In this document: one piece after another, positions 60,611 to 64,000 of the stretch
Layout of the letters: each line of letters opens with the position of its first letter
Numbering within the stretch: position 1 is the stretch's first letter
Origin: Megamerina dolium
Lineage: Eukaryota > Arthropoda > Insecta > Diptera > Megamerinidae
Direction: 5' to 3'
DNA: 64,000 nt
Assembly (NCBI GenBank): GCA_963854835.1
Contig: OY978526.1
Location: 66,750,765-66,814,764, forward strand
Position numbers and translations under genes: made by a program
The notes under the pieces: model-generated
The model's input: only the letters and a program-made list of their open reading frames with translations
Databases searched by the model: none
What the model was told of the DNA's origin: nothing

Positions 60611-63150
60611 ATCTACTACCGGATCCCGAGTAAAATAATTGTTATGGTTCTAGTTCGATTAGACTTGCACAGCACAGCCGATATTTTTGAACTTCGTTAT
60701 TCATAATTATCAATACCTTCAGCTCTTTTGTATACCCTATCTGAAAGGTTTAAATATATTTAGAAGTATCTTTTTCTCGAAAGTACTAAGAAGACGTTTA
60801 GCTTTCAATGTTTACATTCCAATGCAATAAACTTTGAAAATTTAATTTATGTATTTAGCTGGTCAAAACCATTCGTCTCAGCACAATAAATATAATATAT
60901 CGATAAATTACTCAAAAAAAAAATCGATTTTATTTCTTTGGAATTTTAAAACCAAACACCAAATCTTTTTATCTTTCTTTTCTTTTTCTCTCTAAGTGTC
61001 TCTAAGTGTAGCAATTCGTCTGCAATGAATGGCTGGTATTCCACTTAAATTATTGGCATTGCTTATATCCTTCTCTGGTTTTAACTCAAACTAACTAAGA
61101 GCAATAGCAGCAGCAACATCAACAGCAATAGCACCATATGTTGATTCATTCTTTTGTTCACATTGCAACATACATAGAAGTGAACGATTGTGTGTGTTCG
61201 TTCATATCCTTTGCCTTCCTGTTGTTTTGGGTTTTCTTTTCATTCGAAAATTTTCTTTTCTTTTGTCGCTTTTCTATTTTCCTTTTTTGCGGTTTCAACC
61301 AATTTGACTTTCTTTTATTACTGTTGTTGTTACTTCTATTCACCACTTCTTGTAATTTTGTTGCATTTATTGTCATCCTTTCATTATAACCATTGTTGGC
61401 ATTGTTGTTGTTGTTATTGTTTGCATACTGTATGCACTTAAGTTATCCTCCGGTCCCCTATTTTACCCTCTCAACTCACTATTTTGAACAAAAATTGCCA
61501 ACATTTGTGTTTATTTCCTGCAAATGTCATTGGTTACAGTCAGTCACTCTTCTTTTGGCATTATGTCACTGTTTTACTGTGTCTTCTTGTGCTTCTTCTA
61601 ATTTATTGTATATTCTGGCTGTTGTTTTTGTTGTTAGTGTTGGTGTTGTTTTTGGTATTATTTTCAGAATTCTACTTCTGTAGTTAAATACATATTATTT
61701 TTGGCTTCACTCCAAACAAACTTACTTGGCCTCAGCTTTTTCTTTCATCTTCTTGTCAACTTTTTCTTTTTGTGTCCTAATCCCTTCTTCCAACGGTTTT
61801 GCGAATTTTACTTTTGTTTGGTTTTTTTTTCACTTTGGTCACCATTTTAGTGTTTTTTTTTTTGTATAAATTTCATTTGATTTTATTTTATTCTTCAACA
61901 ACGTCTGTCATTGTTCCATCGTCTTAGATCAGACTTAGTTAGCCATTACCATTCTCGTTGTCGCTATTGTCATCATCATAGTCATTGTCTGTCATTCATG
62001 GCATGTTTTTTTCATAGTTTTGTTTGATTTCTACATTTTTTTGTTATTATTACAAAATTATTACTATTACTATGATATAAATATCTGTTTTAACTGTACA
62101 CATTTGAATGTACTCTAAGGTGGATCAAATTTGATGACGACCTATTTACACTCGAAATATTCTGTAATGTAATTCTGAAATTTTTTGCAGCTTTACCAAA
62201 AAAAAAAAAAAAACAAAAAACCAAAGCTTCAAAGCTAGTTTTGATCCTCTGGAATTTTTAAAATGGAAAGTTCAAGATTAAATTTAGAATTTAAAACGTT
62301 TAAGCTTTAATTTAGATTTCTGATGTTTATTTTTATTTACCAGTACTGCCAATTAAACCAAATTTTTTGAGTTTTTTTTTAGATAAAAATCGTAAAATGC
62401 GAATTTGTGGTAAAAAATTTAATATAATCGATACTGATCGTGTATGAGATCCCCATCTGTATTTGGTGCTAAACATGTTAGGTCATATTAAAATTGAATT
62501 GTAGAGGAAATTCAATGGTTTCATACGGCAAAAAATCAGAAGGGATTCCAATACAAGACATATCGATTTCACTGAAATTATTACAAAAAATTCGAATTTT
62601 CTGATTTTTATTCTAGTTAATTCAACGAAATATAAATAAAGTGTAAGAAAATGCCTACTAACGACATTCGTAATAAGAAAATTTCCTTGATCCCAAGACT
62701 TCCTAGATTCGTGATCTTGTTGAAAAATTGTGTATTATTTTATTTTTAAAAATAGTAGCTGAATTATTATCTCAATTATTGACAAAAAAAAAACATACAA
62801 AATTCCAGCTGCCGTTTCTTTGGCAAAGATGCTCAAATTTCCCATAGATTATCGCTAGAGGGTGCAAAAGTTTGATTTTTTCTCCTGCATTGAATTTAAC
62901 CATCCCTAATGTACTCTAGTGTAGCACTTAGGTATATTTCAGGCTCTTTCTTGATATGACAAATATTATCTCAAGTATTGCTTTCAAAATTTTTCAAGTA
63001 GTAGTAAGGACGTTGTTTTGCATACATACATACTTAGCCACACACAAACACATACATACTGCTTAAGCGAAATTTTAATAAATATATGTAAGGAACAATT
63101 ATATTGTGAACACAAGTGTAAAATTATATACTGGGTGGATCAAAAAATTT
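60611..63150. other. unassigned AT-rich DNA
   Basis: I see no gene. GTTGTT-rich sequence near 61320-61430 and T-rich sequence near 61.2-61.9 kb give only low-complexity frames. Confidence 0.5.
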
Positions 63151-63179
63151 GGAATAAGTGAAATAAGAATTAATTTTTT

Positions 63180-63560
63180 TGCAATATTCGATTTTACTTT
63201 TGAACATAAACTCCTTTTAAGTCCTTTTAATACATTATGTCCAATGATTTTCTAACTTTTTTTTTTATATCATTCATAAACTAGTCCTCCGAAAGCTTTC
63301 CAAAATAGCACTCAATTTCATCTATGAATTCCTCTTTTGAGTAAAATCACTTGCAGGTAAGCCATCCCTTTAGGTTTGGAAACAAATAGAAATCGCTAGG
63401 GCAGGCGTATTGTTGTGATGATGATGAGCAAACGCGGCATCTATGGCGCGCAGAGTTTCTTTATACCCAAAATATCATGTATGTATGACATCTTTCTGGT
63501 CTCATCTAGGTCCCTTTTTTTCACTTTTTTCACTTTGTGGTCGTCCAACACAATAAAATG
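63180..63560 (-). pseudogene. internally deleted mariner transposase relic
   Basis: On the minus strand MSYIHDILGIKKLCA and MPRLL resemble the end of the mariner DNA-binding part (ILHDILGMKKLCARWVPRLL in the recalled pattern). After a deletion comes YACPSDFYLFPNLKGWLTCK, the third-Asp region, then FYSKEEFIDEIECYFGKLSE and a decayed C-terminus. First and second Asp motifs are missing. The left side begins near CTGGGTGGATCAAAAAATTT, possibly one TIR, but I found no partner on the right. Confidence 0.6.
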
Positions 63561-64000
63561 GATTTTTACATGTTTTCTGGTGTACTTACGTCTTTTGTAC
63601 ATCCAGATCATTTAGCATAACCGGTATTTGTAGGGCCACAACTAAAGTCACTTTTGAAACATCGTCATCGACGGTGCAGAGTTCAGATAATACTTATCTA
63701 GCCTGGCTTTGGTCACGGTTATCGCTTTTTTTTTGCGTAAATAATAGTGTTTAATCAGAACAGAATTTTTTTTAAAAGTGTATCTTACGAAAATTGTATA
63801 TTTTTTATGTGGAATGACTACACTGGCTACTTTTTATAGCCCTTATCTAAAGTCATTACGAGAATTAGCTCAACTATGACACTATATACTGTTTAAAATG
63901 TCTACATTATTATAATATAAACATCGGTGGTACTTCGTAGTTGTTTATGCCGAATCAATTAATAAATGTATGTGTATAAAGAAACATTGTTGTAGTAGCA
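63561..64000. other. unassigned AT-rich DNA
   Basis: I see no gene. Part of this may be the decayed 5' end of the neighbouring mariner relic. Confidence 0.45.

Overview
This window looks like intergenic or intronic DNA of a cyclorrhaphan fly, plausibly a tephritid fruit fly. It is very AT-rich, full of short A/T and (GTT)n, (ATG)n and (TA)n microsatellites, and carries eukaryotic transposons only: mariner/Tc1, jockey-type and RNase H-bearing LINEs, and a tRNA-derived SINE. The fly call is inference: the transposon mix fits, and the DD41D elements belong to a clade I recall as the 'rosa' type first described from a Ceratitis fruit fly. No bacterial operons, CRISPR arrays, rRNA genes or functional tRNA genes are visible, and I found no convincing host protein-coding exon. 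Most long reading frames are low-complexity or lie inside repeats.

Layout. 0-9 kb: a truncated mariner (2.04-2.58 kb), a Tc1-like element with terminal inverted repeats (TIRs) and a TA target duplication (3.23-4.84 kb) that has a SINE nested in it with a perfect 14-bp duplication, two dispersed tandem-repeat families (7.0-8.2 kb) and a second SINE. 9-24 kb: a 379-bp MITE, an RNase H relic of a LINE, an internally deleted IS630/Tc1-mariner derivative, a mariner relic split by a 5'-truncated LINE (15.9-17.3 kb), and a degenerate tandem array (19.6-21.3 kb). 23.6-31 kb: a complete-ended DD41D transposon, a headless SINE, more tandem repeats, and a mariner with a broken transposase. 31-45 kb: repeated blocks of a ~153-bp tandem repeat in both orientations, two of which (36.4-37.5 and 43.2-44.3 kb) share the same head and tail, a 187-bp triplicate, and microsatellite-rich DNA. 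46-57 kb: a LINE RNase H relic, a jockey RT fragment, a second copy of the 16-kb LINE family, another mariner relic, a second DD41D copy embedded in a (TA)n tract, a jockey C-terminal fragment, and a mariner with both TIRs. 57-64 kb: mostly unassigned AT-rich DNA, a second-family repeat block and an internally deleted mariner relic.

How the parts relate. Nothing here works together as a pathway. The relationships are genealogical: nested insertions give relative ages, internally deleted copies are candidate non-autonomous partners of autonomous elements elsewhere, and one LINE and the SINE share a short 3'-terminal sequence that could reflect a LINE-SINE partnership. The most interesting material is the ~153-bp tandem-repeat element, the SINE family, and the pair of very similar DD41D copies. 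I did not find evidence for a new functional gene system.
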